From NCBI GenBank assembly GCA_963773845.1, contig CAVZCU010000009.1:1550001-1614000 (forward strand): a stretch of 64,000 bases of DNA, read 5' to 3'. The position numbers were made by a program, and so were the translations under genes. This DNA is from SIAJ01 sp963773845. GTDB lineage: Bacteria > Planctomycetota > Planctomycetia > Gemmatales > Gemmataceae. Below, one piece after another: positions 63,464 through 64,000 of this stretch. The notes beneath the pieces are model-generated. The model made no database searches, was not told where the DNA came from, and saw only the letters and a list, made by a program, of their open reading frames with translations. Position 1 is the first letter of the stretch; every line of letters starts with the position of its first letter.

Positions 63464-64000
63464 GTGGCCGACAGCGCGTCCAAACCGAACGATGATAACG
63501 CCCAAGAGCAGGCGACGGAAGAACTTGTCGCCTATCTCGACGGCGAGCTTGATCCGAAGGCGGCGGAGGGCATTGCGACAAGGCTCAGCCTGGACCCGAC
63601 GCTGCGCGCCGAGGCCGAATCGCTTCAGCGGACTTGGGACATTCTGGACATCTTGCCGCGACCGCGGCCATCGGCCGACTTTGCCACACGAACGCTTTCG
63701 CAAGCCGTTCCCATGCCGAGCGCCTCGAGTCCGGGGCCGACGATCAGTTTTCAGACGCCGGGGGCGGTGCCAATTGCGACCACGCACGCGCCACGGCCGG
63801 GTGTCGCGTTTTGGCTTGCGTCGATAGCCGTCATTCTGGTGGCAGCGGGTGTTGGCTATTTCGGGCACCGCGAATTGGCGCCACCCAAACCGGCTGGAGT
63901 TGATCCCAAGATGGAAGACTTCCCGTTAATGAAGAATCTGCGACTGTACCGCGATGTAGATGACATGGATTATTTGAAGCGACTCGACTCTCCCGAATTA
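63464..64000 (+). CDS. Anti-sigma factor, 3' end outside window
   Basis: The GTG start at 63464 makes it easy to miss. N-terminal anti-sigma helices: 'TEELVAYLDGELDPKAAEGI' and 'RAEAESLQRTWDILDILPRP', without the HxxxCxxC zinc site. A membrane helix 'VAFWLASIAVILVAAGVGYF' follows (about residues 122-141), then an outer part 'KMEDFPLMKNLRLYRDVDDM' open to the window edge. It would hold the RpoE-like factor until a signal releases it. Confidence 0.85.
   Translation, partial: MADSASKPNDDNAQEQATEELVAYLDGELDPKAAEGIATRLSLDPTLRAEAESLQRTWDILDILPRPRPSADFATRTLSQAVPMPSASSPGPTISFQTPGAVPIATTHAPRPGVAFWLASIAVILVAAGVGYFGHRELAPPKPAGVDPKMEDFPLMKNLRLYRDVDDMDYLKRLDSPEL

Overview
The window most likely comes from a planctomycete of the Gemmataceae type. 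This is an inference from family content: two DUF1080 sugar-hydrolase-like secreted proteins, a DUF1559-type protein, a ThuA protein, a surface protein beginning with a 'LERL..R.VPA' motif, many small lipoproteins with LAGC/LTGC lipoboxes, ECF sigma/anti-sigma pairs, and GC-rich palindromic repeats between genes. There is no rRNA and no CRISPR array.

Layout. 1-5.2 kb: a secreted Ig-like protein running off the left edge, a PDZ protein, and a histidine kinase/response regulator pair whose regulator ends in an XRE-type HTH. 5.8-15.8 kb: mostly housekeeping genes (uronate-isomerase-like, glutamate dehydrogenase, RluA-type pseudouridine synthase, Nudix, TruD, a lipoprotein, a PLP aminotransferase). 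15.9-22.2 kb: MoeA, a MATE exporter, DUF1080, HEAT-repeat and ThuA proteins. 22.3-25.2 kb: a tRNA-Gly(CCC) gene carrying what looks like the remnant of a small integrative element. It is bounded by 32-bp direct repeats of the tRNA 3' half, holds a small excisionase-like HTH gene, and is interrupted by an IS3-family element. 25.5-32 kb: membrane and surface proteins, then Ku and LigD (end joining). 32-35.7 kb: RNase H, TsaB, a membrane-anchored degenerate ClpC-like protein and Mug glycosylase. 35.8-51.8 kb: a hybrid histidine kinase, DUF72, PxpB, an ECF sigma operon, planctomycete-type secreted proteins, TrmB, an HD/P-loop-kinase fusion and a large TPR protein. 52.2-53.7 kb: a second, more decayed copy of the same IS. 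54-58.7 kb: APH-like kinase, PdxH, a GPx-like protein, and an arsenic operon (ArsR, ArsM, aquaporin, ArsC). 58.8-64 kb: two lipoproteins, an LCCL-domain protein, RlmN, and an RpoE-like sigma factor with its anti-sigma, which runs off the right edge.

How genes work together. Clear functional units are ku-ligD (non-homologous end joining), arsR-arsM-aqp-arsC (arsenic sensing, methylation, transport, arsenate reduction), the translationally coupled sigma/anti-sigma/secreted-protein chain at 40.0-43.0 kb, and the kinase/regulator pair at 3.3-5.1 kb.

Caveat. About sixteen otherwise good genes, including ones expected to be intact, are split by single-base indels. I treat these as one gene each and give the joint. 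The density suggests sequencing or assembly indels at least as much as biological decay.
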